From J089 sp964549745 (lineage in GTDB: Bacteria; Fidelibacterota; Marinisomatia; Marinisomatales; J089), in the NCBI GenBank assembly GCA_964549745.1, contig CAZJWP010000001.1:1-64000 (forward strand): DNA of 64,000 bases, in the 5' to 3' direction. The notes beneath the pieces were generated by a model, which saw only the letters and a program-made list of their open reading frames with translations, did no database searches and was not told the origin of the DNA. Positions 55,001 through 63,751 of the stretch are shown here, piece after piece. Numbering within the stretch: position 1 is the first letter of the stretch; every line of letters begins with the position of its first letter. A program made the translations under genes and the position numbers.

Positions 55001-55107
55001 GGAATGGGAATGGTACGACCGGGATTTCATTACCAAGCGGCTTGTATTTTTATCGAATTTCGATGGGAGACAGGTCAGTTTCAGGAAAGATCACTTATCT
55101 GAAGTAA
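52087..55107 (+). CDS. Secreted repeat protein with T9SS sorting domain
   Basis: The ATG at 52087 is preferred because GGAG lies 8 bases upstream; an ATG at 52081 and a GTG at 52078 are also in frame. After a signal peptide (IPFITLIGLSALISGAD) come ~10 degenerate repeats of the form W-x-D-x-R-x-G-x(2)-D-I-Y-x-Q, for example SDTRYGSRNIFAQ, EDGRNGVDTDIYGT, NDSRGGEDLDIYSQ, KDLRYNSVDGDIYAQ and DETRENAKDVYAQ, consistent with a large propeller. The last ~85 residues are a T9SS type A sorting domain (YPAYPNPFNGAISIRFDIP, LYFYRISMG, GKITYLK). It would be secreted and anchored or released at the surface. The function is unknown. Confidence 0.88.
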   Translation: MRYFKTIPFITLIGLSALISGADLWNNINGVPIRQGIFVEWQRTVCPAEFGNSIIIWSDTRYGSRNIFAQKISSDGSMLWGDTGATITDLPGRQEDPVAIEDGNGGAFICWVDYRYDEEGDIFYQHVDMDGSNLLDSSGVALCQQSGTQLTISMCTDSAGGVFVSWEDGRNGVDTDIYGTHIDASDNVVEAGDGVPINTFSGDQNSKSIEYAGSHHALIVWNDSRGGEDLDIYSQRLDSSMSSGFESDGLAIAVTTSLETKPRTTYVHGDSSIVVWQTGETTPKIMYQFVNGSGLLGSPTAICSDTASQMDARVKRNMNGQVAIIWKDLRYNSVDGDIYAQQIQPNGDLSWDTDGIRLDASVDKKGNSRLLEDSFGGILVTWERGTFPEVDIVTNYITSSGNLEMGDTGMLITSASGYQFSPILENSVTDSFFVVYANQGSGSIDLTVQSVDSNGNKIFDSTGVIIRNGLDGDVKYVYGLTDDDSLNITWEDNRAGRKIFGTRIKTGGYATQEDGIQLTTRPSISEDVVTEPVSVEGPDGIYIATFDASTGTKLIRLNKVSKQLVSEWPVDGILIHESTVNQRRPFLVPLDNGVAVFWSEIPQFDFDVKMQIFDSDGNATGPDGGMTLADTYFVDEYTEWATLAPNGNILIFWKEDPWGGGVFKYSEVTLDGQFANGWPPSGFTLAGPIGNPGKLQGKVVSQDQGVMLVWDETRENAKDVYAQMIDWNGNPQMDASGVPLTQAPNDQANPSFDINPGMGTALVVWEDFRDGVDFNLDGQLIDINSNSLIDTNKVICDAPYYQQNPYVKALDQFGYGIVWEDGRGSVVEDPILTGGLDIYMNGFSDHLLFDPNGTPVAQEYHNQKEPQITRLNSDEYLVSWLDLRSSGKADLVDLYATVLQRTDILTTHNDTPLPMEFKVYPAYPNPFNGAISIRFDIPELTPVHFTVFNLLGAQVYQSIVMPSQIGENLIHWNGNGTTGISLPSGLYFYRISMGDRSVSGKITYLK

Positions 55108-55108
55108 T

Positions 55109-57436
55109 ATGAAAAAGCTGTCCATTCTACTCGCCCTGTTTATGGCCCAAGTAATATGGGCACAAGTTGGTTTGGATTCACGGTATCATACATATCCCGA
55201 GATTTTAAGCGAATTGGATTCGCTGCAATCCATTCCGGAATATTCTGATGTATTTCGGGTGGACACGATTGGCTATTCCAAACGTGATACCCTTCCGATA
55301 GTGGCGGCGGTTATTTCCGATAATGTACATACCAGGGAAGATGAACCACGAATTTTATTCGTTGGACAGGTTCATGCGGAAGAGATTTTAGGGGTAGAAG
55401 CCGTCCTGAAATTGATGGAAGATCTGTTGGATCCGCCGGCAACCCAGGCTATTCATGCCAGCATTCTTAAGCAGCAACTGGAAATCTGGATTGTTCCCAC
55501 GGCCAATCCGGAAGGGATGACCGTCGTATACGATGGATTGGATTATACTTATCGAAAGAATAAACATGATTTCAGTCCGGAAGGACCATGGCCAAACGGT
55601 GTATTTGACTTTGACCCGTCCATTGGAAATGATATTGATGGTGTAGATATCAATCGCAATTTTGACTTTAACTGGATATTTGGGGAAGGTTTCTTAGTTG
55701 AAGATCATTCCTCTTATGGCGCAAACTACGATTACTACAAGGGACCCGCTCCGTTTTCTGAGCCGGAAACCCGGGCGCTTAGAGATTTAGCTCTGAGTGA
55801 GCGATTTACCTTCTCCATCATTTGGCACAGTGCCCGGTCAGGAACATTATCCGAGGAGGTGTTTACATCCTGGAATTGGGGACATGGTAAAAAATCACCC
55901 GATTTTCCAATAATGAAATCGATTGGAGATCGAATCGCTAATTTGACTATAAAGCAAAATGGAGTTGGCTCATATACTTCCCACGTGAGTACATCCAGAA
56001 ATGGCAAGGCCCATGATTGGTTTTATACACAAACCGGGTGTTTTCAATACCTGGTTGAGTGTGGCACGGCGGACCTGCAACCGGATTCAGCATTGATTGA
56101 AGATACCGCTGATCGTCTTCAACCCTGTATGTACTTCTTAATGGATCGATCCATCGGGTATCAGGAGGATGCTGCGCAAATCACAGGAATTGTGACTCGT
56201 ATGACAACCGGTGAGCCCATTGAAGGAGCCGTTGTACGAATCGATAGTGTAGACACCGGAGTTTTGGCCCCAAGAACAACAGATGAATTCGGTCGCTATC
56301 GCCGTATTGTTCAGGAAGGGTCATACCATGTGATTATATCTGCTGAAGGATATTATTCTCAGGAGTTTGACGTAACCGCTAATAATTCCGGGATCACCAC
56401 ATTGGATGCAGAATTAGTCCCAATTGTAACAAGAACCCTGTCACTCAATATTATTCCTGATTCCAGTTTTATTGAAACAAGTGCACCCAAAATCATTCTG
56501 GATAATGGTTGGCATGCAGATACAACGATCGGCCAACTGGGGAATATGGATTTTGGAGTTTTAAGGGGAGATTGGAGCATTACAGTTTTGGATTCAGGTG
56601 CCAGCCCGTGGTATAAAAAAATTCATATTGAAGAAGACACTACAATTAATGTTGGGATTTCCTCTCCGTTATCTACTTTTTCTTTTAATTATAATATGCA
56701 GGGCATGTGGTCAGAAAATTCTGGCACATGGGCTGTTCATGGGGACACACTTTGCACCCAGGACAATCACTACTATGCCAATCAGGATACTTCTCTGGTC
56801 CCAACGCGATTGGTTTCAATCCCGATTTCCTATAATGGTTTTGAAACCGCTACCTTGAGAATTCATCATCGATACGAAATGGAGTGGGATCATGATTCCA
56901 TCAAGGTCGCGATCCAGGACACGAATGGGAATGTTCTTGCAGAAAAATTTTGGACAGATCAAGCTTGGGATCAATTTAGAAACGATTACTTAATGGTCAC
57001 GGATTCGGCCGGACTGCCTCCACTTCAGGTTCGGTTGGAATTTGTACGGGACAATTCGATCAATTATCGCGGTTGGCAAGTCACTGATCTTGATCTGCTG
57101 ATGGGACATGAAGTGACTTTGGGAATCCAATCGGAAACCGATACTCAGATTCAATTACCAAAGTTCAATTTATCGTATCCTTACCCTAATCCCACATCCG
57201 GTCAGGTGCTATTCGCATTGAATCCCGGGAATGATCCCATACATATCCGAGTGTTTAATTTGCTCGGGCAGACCGTATATAACGAAACATTTAATCCTTT
57301 GTCGCTAAATCGACAAACACGGCAATTGAACTTTTCGTCAATGTCCGGAGGGCAACTGAGTTCAGGTGTCTATTTTGTGAAATTTGAAGATCCAACACAA
57401 ACGGTACTGAGGAAATGCATCTATCTAAAAAATTAG
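55109..57436 (+). CDS. Secreted zinc carboxypeptidase (M14) with T9SS sorting domain
   Basis: After a signal peptide (SILLALFMAQVIWAQ) lies an M14 domain. The zinc ligands are H89 and E92 (GQVHAEE) and H240 (IIWHSARSG), the catalytic base is E317 (YLVECGTA), and DINRNFDFNW supplies the substrate-binding Asn-Arg. A carboxypeptidase-regulatory-like beta domain follows (ITGIVTRMTTGEPIEGAVVRIDS), then a second beta domain and a T9SS tail (LSYPYPNPTSGQV, HIRVFNLLGQTVYN, LRKCIYLKN). It should remove C-terminal residues from peptides outside the cell. Its end overlaps the next gene by 22 bases. Confidence 0.94.
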   Translation: MKKLSILLALFMAQVIWAQVGLDSRYHTYPEILSELDSLQSIPEYSDVFRVDTIGYSKRDTLPIVAAVISDNVHTREDEPRILFVGQVHAEEILGVEAVLKLMEDLLDPPATQAIHASILKQQLEIWIVPTANPEGMTVVYDGLDYTYRKNKHDFSPEGPWPNGVFDFDPSIGNDIDGVDINRNFDFNWIFGEGFLVEDHSSYGANYDYYKGPAPFSEPETRALRDLALSERFTFSIIWHSARSGTLSEEVFTSWNWGHGKKSPDFPIMKSIGDRIANLTIKQNGVGSYTSHVSTSRNGKAHDWFYTQTGCFQYLVECGTADLQPDSALIEDTADRLQPCMYFLMDRSIGYQEDAAQITGIVTRMTTGEPIEGAVVRIDSVDTGVLAPRTTDEFGRYRRIVQEGSYHVIISAEGYYSQEFDVTANNSGITTLDAELVPIVTRTLSLNIIPDSSFIETSAPKIILDNGWHADTTIGQLGNMDFGVLRGDWSITVLDSGASPWYKKIHIEEDTTINVGISSPLSTFSFNYNMQGMWSENSGTWAVHGDTLCTQDNHYYANQDTSLVPTRLVSIPISYNGFETATLRIHHRYEMEWDHDSIKVAIQDTNGNVLAEKFWTDQAWDQFRNDYLMVTDSAGLPPLQVRLEFVRDNSINYRGWQVTDLDLLMGHEVTLGIQSETDTQIQLPKFNLSYPYPNPTSGQVLFALNPGNDPIHIRVFNLLGQTVYNETFNPLSLNRQTRQLNFSSMSGGQLSSGVYFVKFEDPTQTVLRKCIYLKN

Positions 57437-60400
57437 GATTACACTTCATTCTGGCACTGACGCTTTTAATCGCGGATCAACCTTTAACCTTTCGCGGACA
57501 AACTTCGACACAGGTTCAGGCTAAGCCGGTTCCCATGAGTTTTGCGCCTTTAGTTCAGGATCTGTACGGACTATCCAAAGAACAAATTCACCCGGAACGT
57601 GGAACATACCTGATCGTGACAGCCGATAGCTATGCACCTTATTTACAATCGTTTGTGGAGTTTAAGCGATCTCAGGGATTTAATGTTTTGGTGAAACCGG
57701 TGTCGGAATTGGGTTATTCGGCTACAGGAATAAAGTCATTCATTGACCAGGAACTGACGGATGATCCAATGCTTGAGTATGTATTACTTATCGGCGATGT
57801 GGATGGAGTAGGCGAAGTGCCTTCGTTTTATTATGGCACCGAAAATGATGTGTCCGATCAATCCTTTACGCATTTACGGGGCGATGATCTTATCCCTGAT
57901 GTTTTCATTGGTCGGTTTTCCGTGGATTCAATTGACGAACTGATTGTAATCATCAGTAAAACGATGCGGTATGAACAGGATCCGTTGGCCTACAACAGCG
58001 GTTGGCTCAATCGTGCTTTGGTTGTGGCGGGTAACTACAGCAACGTGCTGCCCATTCCGGTAACTCCCAAGTGGACATCCTATTGGGTAAAGGAAGAATT
58101 GGAACTGGCGGGGTACTCTTCTGTGGACACAGTCTTTTACCCACCCGTACAACAGGGAGCGCCTTTTATTCGCGGAATCATCGATCAGGGTGTTGGCATC
58201 GTGAACTACCGCGGCTGGGGTGACGCCAACGGTTGGCACTACCCGGAATTCCATGCTGCTGATGTGGCTGATCTGAATAATGGTTGGTTGACACCGGTCT
58301 TTATGAGTTTTGTATGCAATGCCAATGATTTTGCCAATAATGTGGATCCATGTCTGGGTGAAGCGATTATTCGTTCAGGAACGCCAAGTTCTCCCAAAGG
58401 CGGGGTCGCTATCATCGGACCTTCCGATTTACACACATCAACCAAATTTAACAATGTGATTAACGCTTACATGTATGATGCCATGCTGGATAACGGTGTG
58501 CACGAACTTGCTCCGGCCATGTTGGCCGGGCAGATGGGTTTGTTTACCGAATTTCCCCAGGAGAATGCACCGGGAGAGGCACAGGATAAATATTTCAATG
58601 TTTATAACGTACTTGGCGATCCCAGTTTGACTGTATTTACGGGAACACCGGATCAATTTTCTATGGATGTATCTCAGATTTCTGCGAATGATAATTATGT
58701 GGAAATTCAGCTTCAAAACAGCAACGGCCATGCTGTCCCCGATGCGGTCATTGCAATCTTGTCCGGAGGGGAACTTCTTATGCGTGGTCGTTCGGACGCA
58801 GAAGGTCGTGCTTATTTTACATTGGATACGTTGGTGTCAAATCTGGATGTTTATGCCAATCGTGCGGATTTTATCCAGGGGCATGAAGCGGTTACCGTTC
58901 AATCTTCGGATCAAGATATTATTTTAACAGGATATTCATTGGATACGGAAGATGGAACCTCCGCCAATATTGGCGATTTGGTGGCGGTCACACCAACTTT
59001 AACTAATCAAAGCGGAAATGTAATCTCCGCCGGATCAGGATCGATTTCATCGCAATTAAATGGTCAGGTTATTTCCGCATCTTTCGACTATCCGGAAATA
59101 CCGGTTGGGGAAACGGTCAATGCCACAACACCCGCTTCGTTTAGGGTAAGTGGAGCACATAAGGGAGCTCCGGCGATTATCAACCTGATGGGTGATTCCG
59201 GAAATTGGCAGGGAAACCTGGTTATTCCAATCCATCCGCCGGATATTATCATTCAACCTGATTTTGTGCTGGATGGACCGGTTGCGGTTCCTTCGTTTAT
59301 TGTCAGGAATATTGGTTCCGGACAGTGGTCGGACGTTTCACTGGAATTGACATCATTGGCAGATTCGCTTGAAATCACCTCTTCCGGAACTCCCGAACTG
59401 TTTACCATTGATCCATTCAGCGAGCAAACAATCACCTTAAATAATGTTACTCTTAATCCCGGGCAGGTTTCACCGGGGAGTGATCTTTCATACGAGATGG
59501 ATTTATTGCGCGATACATTGACCGTATTTCATCATTCGGATAATTTTTCTATCCCGATTCCATCTACAGCCGATCCGGTTGCTCACGATCGCTACGGGTA
59601 TTGGATGTACGATGATCTTGATCTTACCTACAGTCAAAAACCGGAGTACAATTGGGTTGAACTGGATCCCGTATATGGCGGTAGTGGAGGGACATACTAT
59701 CCACTATATGATGACGACCATGTGGATCTTCAGCTTCCGTTTTCATTCAAATATTATGGGGACACTTATTCAAATATTACCGTCTCATCGAACGGTTGGA
59801 TATCTTTCTTACCTTGTCAGGTAGACTATTTTTGGAATTATTCCATTCCAATGGCCATGGGGCCCAGAGCTCAGGTTTCTCCATTCTGGGACGATCTGGA
59901 AGTTGTGGGAACCGATAGCATTCGCGTATTTACGCGCTACGATGAAACCGATGGCCGGTATGTGATTGAATGGTCCCGGGCCCTGAATAATTTTGATGAA
60001 AGCACTGCCGAAACCTTTGAGTTAATTCTATACACGCAAGAAGCGATTCCAACCGGATCCGGGGATGGTGTCATTGATTTTCAGTACAATAGTATTGGCA
60101 ATGTGGATGTGGATAAAAATTATGCCACCGTGGGAATCGAAAGCGCCGACCAGAACGACGGGATTCAAATCACCTTCAATAATGAAGATGCACCGGGAGC
60201 GGCGCCGCTTGAAAATAATCGGGTTTATCGAATCACGACAGAAGCGCCGACAGGGTATGTTGAATCCTTGTATACCGCGCACGAATCAATACCGCAAACA
60301 TTTTCGTTACAACCCGCCTACCCGAACCCCTTCAATCCGACGACGACAATTCCCCTAACGGTCGGATCGGAAAAACCCATTTCCGCGAAGATTTATGATA

Positions 60401-60573
60401 TCACCGGCAGATTGGTCTACGATTTCGGAAAACAGTCTTATCACCCCGGAGTGATGCGATTGTCATGGAACGGGAGGAATCAATCCGGTAATTCTGTTGC
60501 CAGCGGTACCTATTTTCTTCGTGTAATGCAAAATGGTGTAACCGATCTTCAAAAGTTGGTTCTAATAAAATAA
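57415..60573 (+). CDS. Gingipain-like C25 protein with T9SS sorting domain
   Basis: The 1052-residue secreted protein has a C25 domain in the first ~420 residues: YVLLIGDVDGVGEVPSFYYG, IGRFSVDS, GVGIVNYRGWGDANGWHYP and SFVCNANDF (C301 as likely nucleophile). The GHG histidine position is W268. A beta domain, a domain with YGYWMYDDLD, SSNGWISFL and SPFWDDL (shared with the protein at 42712), and a T9SS tail (LQPAYPNPFNPTTTIPL, VYDFGKQ, LQKLVLIK) follow. It overlaps the M14 gene by 22 bases. In the gingipain family the Cys-His pair is catalytic, so activity here is uncertain unless H274 (GWHYP) serves as the general base. Confidence 0.92.
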   Translation: MHLSKKLGLHFILALTLLIADQPLTFRGQTSTQVQAKPVPMSFAPLVQDLYGLSKEQIHPERGTYLIVTADSYAPYLQSFVEFKRSQGFNVLVKPVSELGYSATGIKSFIDQELTDDPMLEYVLLIGDVDGVGEVPSFYYGTENDVSDQSFTHLRGDDLIPDVFIGRFSVDSIDELIVIISKTMRYEQDPLAYNSGWLNRALVVAGNYSNVLPIPVTPKWTSYWVKEELELAGYSSVDTVFYPPVQQGAPFIRGIIDQGVGIVNYRGWGDANGWHYPEFHAADVADLNNGWLTPVFMSFVCNANDFANNVDPCLGEAIIRSGTPSSPKGGVAIIGPSDLHTSTKFNNVINAYMYDAMLDNGVHELAPAMLAGQMGLFTEFPQENAPGEAQDKYFNVYNVLGDPSLTVFTGTPDQFSMDVSQISANDNYVEIQLQNSNGHAVPDAVIAILSGGELLMRGRSDAEGRAYFTLDTLVSNLDVYANRADFIQGHEAVTVQSSDQDIILTGYSLDTEDGTSANIGDLVAVTPTLTNQSGNVISAGSGSISSQLNGQVISASFDYPEIPVGETVNATTPASFRVSGAHKGAPAIINLMGDSGNWQGNLVIPIHPPDIIIQPDFVLDGPVAVPSFIVRNIGSGQWSDVSLELTSLADSLEITSSGTPELFTIDPFSEQTITLNNVTLNPGQVSPGSDLSYEMDLLRDTLTVFHHSDNFSIPIPSTADPVAHDRYGYWMYDDLDLTYSQKPEYNWVELDPVYGGSGGTYYPLYDDDHVDLQLPFSFKYYGDTYSNITVSSNGWISFLPCQVDYFWNYSIPMAMGPRAQVSPFWDDLEVVGTDSIRVFTRYDETDGRYVIEWSRALNNFDESTAETFELILYTQEAIPTGSGDGVIDFQYNSIGNVDVDKNYATVGIESADQNDGIQITFNNEDAPGAAPLENNRVYRITTEAPTGYVESLYTAHESIPQTFSLQPAYPNPFNPTTTIPLTVGSEKPISAKIYDITGRLVYDFGKQSYHPGVMRLSWNGRNQSGNSVASGTYFLRVMQNGVTDLQKLVLIK

Positions 60574-60579
60574 AAAGCC

Positions 60580-60813
60580 ATGACAAACAAAATTTACACA
60601 ACGACCTGGTGCCCGTATTGTAAGGCAGCTAAACGACTATTGAAATCGAAGAATATCCCCTTTGAAGAGATTAACATTGAAGAGGAGGGAATATCTCGTG
60701 AAAAATTGGCCGGAATTACCGGTGGACGAACCGTTCCTCAAATAGTGTTAAATGGTGAATTTATAGGCGGATACGATAATCTGGCAGCGATGAATACGGC
60801 CAATAAACTTTAG
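60580..60813 (+). CDS. grxC: Glutaredoxin (dithiol, CPYC type)
   Basis: The 77-residue protein has the CPYC active site at residues 11-14 (TTTWCPYCKAAKRLL), the cis-Pro motif TVPQIVLNG and the GGYDNL glutathione-binding turn. It reduces disulfides and glutathionylated proteins in the cytoplasm. It starts 7 bases after the C25 gene and ends 2 bases before the convergent zincin gene. The name GrxC follows sequence type, since exact orthology is not tested. Confidence 0.95.
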   Translation: MTNKIYTTTWCPYCKAAKRLLKSKNIPFEEINIEEEGISREKLAGITGGRTVPQIVLNGEFIGGYDNLAAMNTANKL

Positions 60814-60814
60814 A

Positions 60815-62575
60815 CTATTTTATCCACGTAATTTTAGATACATATTGTTTATTCGGGGTATCGACCAGAAAGAAATAAGTCCCCGAAGATACCGACCTGC
60901 CATTACGATCTAAGCCCTTCCAGGAAAACTGTCTGGAATAGGGTTCCAGATATCCATCAAATAATGTGACGATATTCTGTCCAAGAATATTCACTATACT
61001 AATCCTGGCTTTAATGATGTCATTTACCTGGATAGGAAACGTAAAATCTGCATTCTTCGTATTTCCGGGATTCGGGAATATCGTTTTAACAGTCAGCAGA
61101 TCTCCCAATGTATCTAACTGAGTGATGGTAACCGTATAATCGTTACTTCCCGGTGTTGTATCCTGACAGGAGAGCGCCAGGCAAATCCAATCCGTATATT
61201 TAGAAGATGCGAAGTCAAGATCCAAACCATTGACAATTTCATATTGATTGGATGCAGTTTTGGTAATTCCTAATCCGATAACATTCTGACCGCTGTTGCT
61301 TCCAAATGTTATCTTCACATTACAAGGGTGATCAAGATTGAGGTTAATATATTCACTGCTGTACCGATGTAATTGATACGATGTCCAACTGGTGTCACTA
61401 CGGACAGTCCCTAAAATCGCCGGTCCGGTGATAGAATAATGGTCATCTGTTTTGTATAATACCGCATCTTGATAGCGATAAGGAGCGGCGCTTTGGGAAG
61501 AAGATAAAATCCGGTTCGCAATAACCATTCCGTTGAAAACAGTGGAAAAGTTTAGGCCATGATCGTTAAATCCATCGTTGATGGCTTTAAAAGAGAAGGA
61601 TCCATTTTGACTATTGTACTTTACGCTTGAATCGAAAATAGCTCTGATAACCGGTTTACCATTCCAATTTTCATCTAAATACCGGAAAAAGATATATGAT
61701 CCGTACTTATGAAGAGCAGGAGCGGAAGAGTTTAATGAAGTTTGCGGCGAGGTAAACCACGTAGGCATGTACTGGAAACAATCATTAATATTTTCATACA
61801 TGGTTTCTTCCATCCAAACAGCAGTGGCTTCCAAAAGCCAGGGCTCTTCCCATCCATCATATCCAAATTGAATGGCATGAAAAAATTCATGTGCGATCGT
61901 AACGCGAATATTTTCCGGAGTTGTGTTTGGGAATCCTGAGTAATTGTTTCGAAGAACTAAATAACTGGTGAATGCATTGTTTTCATGGACATCGGTGTTT
62001 CCATTGTCACCATTGCCTTGAGCATAATATTCGCTTTGTGTATATCCATAATAACCATAGGCAATTTGCCGGACATACACGTCATATAAATCATTTCCGC
62101 CATTGTCGGTGGTAACCCATCCATCGCCGGGTGGGACGGCATAACCCAGCGTACCAATTTCGCCGGTATAAACGCTATCCAAAACCCAGGCCATATTGTC
62201 GATATAGTCGGGGATTCCGTTGGTATTGTTGTCCGCAGTATTTACCGCGTTCGTTCCGGAAAGTGTGTAATGCACACGGAAATAAGGAGTATCCAAATAT
62301 TGATCCAATCCAACACCTTCATTCCGTGTCATTGTATTCCGGGTTGGTGTCAATCGAATACCGTGATCTCTCAACTCCAATTGTGTCTTTTGAGACAATG
62401 TATTACCGTAATGTGCGCACCATAAAAGATTCATTGTCAAATCGTGTGATTGAGGAGGTATTTCACCGCGAAGGACTGAAAGGAATCGGTTCGTGTCAAA
62501 TTCCGGAATTTTTTTCGGAGCCGCTGAAAACAGGAATTGAGAGATAAAGAGTGTAAAAATTAAGATTTTATTCAT
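60815..62575 (-). CDS. Secreted HEFFH zincin metalloprotease with T9SS sorting domain
   Basis: From the ATG at 62575 the chain has a signal peptide (KILIFTLFISQFLFSAAP). The zinc site is H229-E230-x2-H233 (IAHEFFHAIQF), and E249 in LLEATAVWMEE is a likely third ligand. The layout matches the MXAN_6640-type family of putative secreted metalloproteases. A beta domain and a T9SS tail (TIFPNPGNTKNADF, RISIVNILGQNIVTLF, SGTYFFLVDTPNKQYVSKITWIK) complete it. A 20-residue upstream extension lacks a signal-like start and overlaps the small upstream gene, so it is rejected. The start overlaps that gene by 8 bases. Confidence 0.9.
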   Translation of the reverse strand: MNKILIFTLFISQFLFSAAPKKIPEFDTNRFLSVLRGEIPPQSHDLTMNLLWCAHYGNTLSQKTQLELRDHGIRLTPTRNTMTRNEGVGLDQYLDTPYFRVHYTLSGTNAVNTADNNTNGIPDYIDNMAWVLDSVYTGEIGTLGYAVPPGDGWVTTDNGGNDLYDVYVRQIAYGYYGYTQSEYYAQGNGDNGNTDVHENNAFTSYLVLRNNYSGFPNTTPENIRVTIAHEFFHAIQFGYDGWEEPWLLEATAVWMEETMYENINDCFQYMPTWFTSPQTSLNSSAPALHKYGSYIFFRYLDENWNGKPVIRAIFDSSVKYNSQNGSFSFKAINDGFNDHGLNFSTVFNGMVIANRILSSSQSAAPYRYQDAVLYKTDDHYSITGPAILGTVRSDTSWTSYQLHRYSSEYINLNLDHPCNVKITFGSNSGQNVIGLGITKTASNQYEIVNGLDLDFASSKYTDWICLALSCQDTTPGSNDYTVTITQLDTLGDLLTVKTIFPNPGNTKNADFTFPIQVNDIIKARISIVNILGQNIVTLFDGYLEPYSRQFSWKGLDRNGRSVSSGTYFFLVDTPNKQYVSKITWIK

Positions 62576-62696
62576 CGGTGTTGTGATCGCGATCCTGATT
62601 CTTTTTGAAATCTTTCCGGTGTTTATAGCGAACATAGAGTCCCATCAGAATCATCCCTATCGCAAAGTAAACTGCGAAATATGTGGGGTTACTCAT
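62568..62696 (-). CDS. Small 42-residue membrane protein
   Basis: An ATG at 62696 opens a 43-codon frame inside the end of the upstream gene. The product has one hydrophobic helix (YFAVYFAIGMILMGLYV) and a basic then acidic tail (RYKHRKDFKKNQDRDHNTDE). Its start overlaps the upstream stop (ATGAGTAA), and its stop overlaps the downstream start (ATGAATAA), as expected for coupled translation. Without it the two flanking genes would be separated by ~110 bases. I know no family. Confidence 0.7.
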   Translation of the reverse strand: MSNPTYFAVYFAIGMILMGLYVRYKHRKDFKKNQDRDHNTDE

Positions 62697-63399
62697 GATT
62701 AGACAGTCGCTTGTGTATGTAATGATCATACACGTATGTCAACCCGGTTACAGCGACACCGGCCGGTAATTCCCATCCGGTTCGGTCCGTATTGTCATTA
62801 GCCAGAATACCTGTAACCGTAAGTGAGATACCCACTAAATATGCCGCGGATCGCAATCTTAGGTAAAACGGTGAATCCGCTTGTTCTGAAGAAACAGTAC
62901 TGGATTCATTCGGCGCTTTCGGTCCGGTTTTAGTCTCAGATTCCAAAGCCGCCAGCACTTCCTGTCTGGGGAAACGAAGTGCCAGATACACATTATGACT
63001 CCCGTTCGTTTGGAATTCGAAATCTTCGACCTTATCGCTAAGCTCAAATGCGATTTGGGTGGATTCATTTGAATTCAGTACATCAATTTTTCGGACTTCA
63101 TCAGAAGCTTTAAACGATTGGACCAAAGCAGCGCTATCGGCCTGACACTGAAACAGGGTCAGGTAAAACCAATGATTATCAGCCTGCCATCCGGTGAGGT
63201 TTTTTCCCGGAACGGAATTGGATGCCCGTATGGAAATAAGTAAGCCGTTCACTTTGGATTGGATTTGCACGGATTGAATAATGGGTACGGTTTTCACGGT
63301 AAAATCAGTCTGCGCGGTGCCGGTTGATATGAAAAAACCGATCCATAAACACGGAATGAAAAAAGAAGTCAGCTTTGTTCTTTGAGAATTTATTGCCAT
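62689..63399 (-). CDS. Exported or membrane-anchored protein of unknown function
   Basis: The 236-residue protein has an N-terminal signal or anchor (LTSFFIPCLWIGFFISTGTAQ) and a beta domain with VNGLLISIRASNSVPGKNLTGWQADNHWFYLTLFQ (shown here in one strand-rich block of ~35 residues). A Ser/Thr/Glu-rich linker and a C-terminal hydrophobic pair (YLVGISLTVTGIL, GVAVTGLTYVYDHY) follow. An AMIN-like domain is possible by pattern. It overlaps the gene upstream by 10 bases and the small membrane protein downstream by 8, so it is part of a four-gene operon. Confidence 0.75.
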   Translation of the reverse strand: MAINSQRTKLTSFFIPCLWIGFFISTGTAQTDFTVKTVPIIQSVQIQSKVNGLLISIRASNSVPGKNLTGWQADNHWFYLTLFQCQADSAALVQSFKASDEVRKIDVLNSNESTQIAFELSDKVEDFEFQTNGSHNVYLALRFPRQEVLAALESETKTGPKAPNESSTVSSEQADSPFYLRLRSAAYLVGISLTVTGILANDNTDRTGWELPAGVAVTGLTYVYDHYIHKRLSNHE

Positions 63400-63668
63400 T
63401 GATTGCGCTCAAATCCGTCCAGGATGGAATCGATGACCGAATCGGAGCGAGTTTCGTTAATCATTGCCAGGACAAAGATCGGGAACAATTCCGTCGGAAG
63501 CAATGGCTCGATTGCCTCAAAAGGGTCCTGTTTTTCCAGAATTTCATCCATGGTTTGACCTGAATTCATCATTTGGCCTAATTGCTCCTGCAAACGAAAC
63601 AACCATTGTTTGAGTTCTGTTCGATCCAGTTTGGAAATTTCTTCAGTGGTAAGTACTTCCAAATCCAT
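63390..63668 (-). CDS. Short cytoplasmic helical protein of unknown function
   Basis: From the ATG at 63668 the product has ~92 residues, is acidic and helical, and carries LTTEEISKLDRTELKQWLFRLQEQLGQMM and EAIEPLLPTELFPIFVLAMINE. A longer frame from 63767 would add a Cys-rich stretch that overlaps the divergent gene at 63752, so the shorter form is preferred. It is the first gene of the operon that ends with the zincin. No family is recognised. Confidence 0.65.
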   Translation of the reverse strand: MDLEVLTTEEISKLDRTELKQWLFRLQEQLGQMMNSGQTMDEILEKQDPFEAIEPLLPTELFPIFVLAMINETRSDSVIDSILDGFERNQWQ

Positions 63669-63751
63669 AGGAAGCAAATTACAGCAAACAATCTGCAAAA
63701 ATAAAGAAATAGCGGTTGATAGGGGATAGGCATGACGGGTATTTTTTGTCG

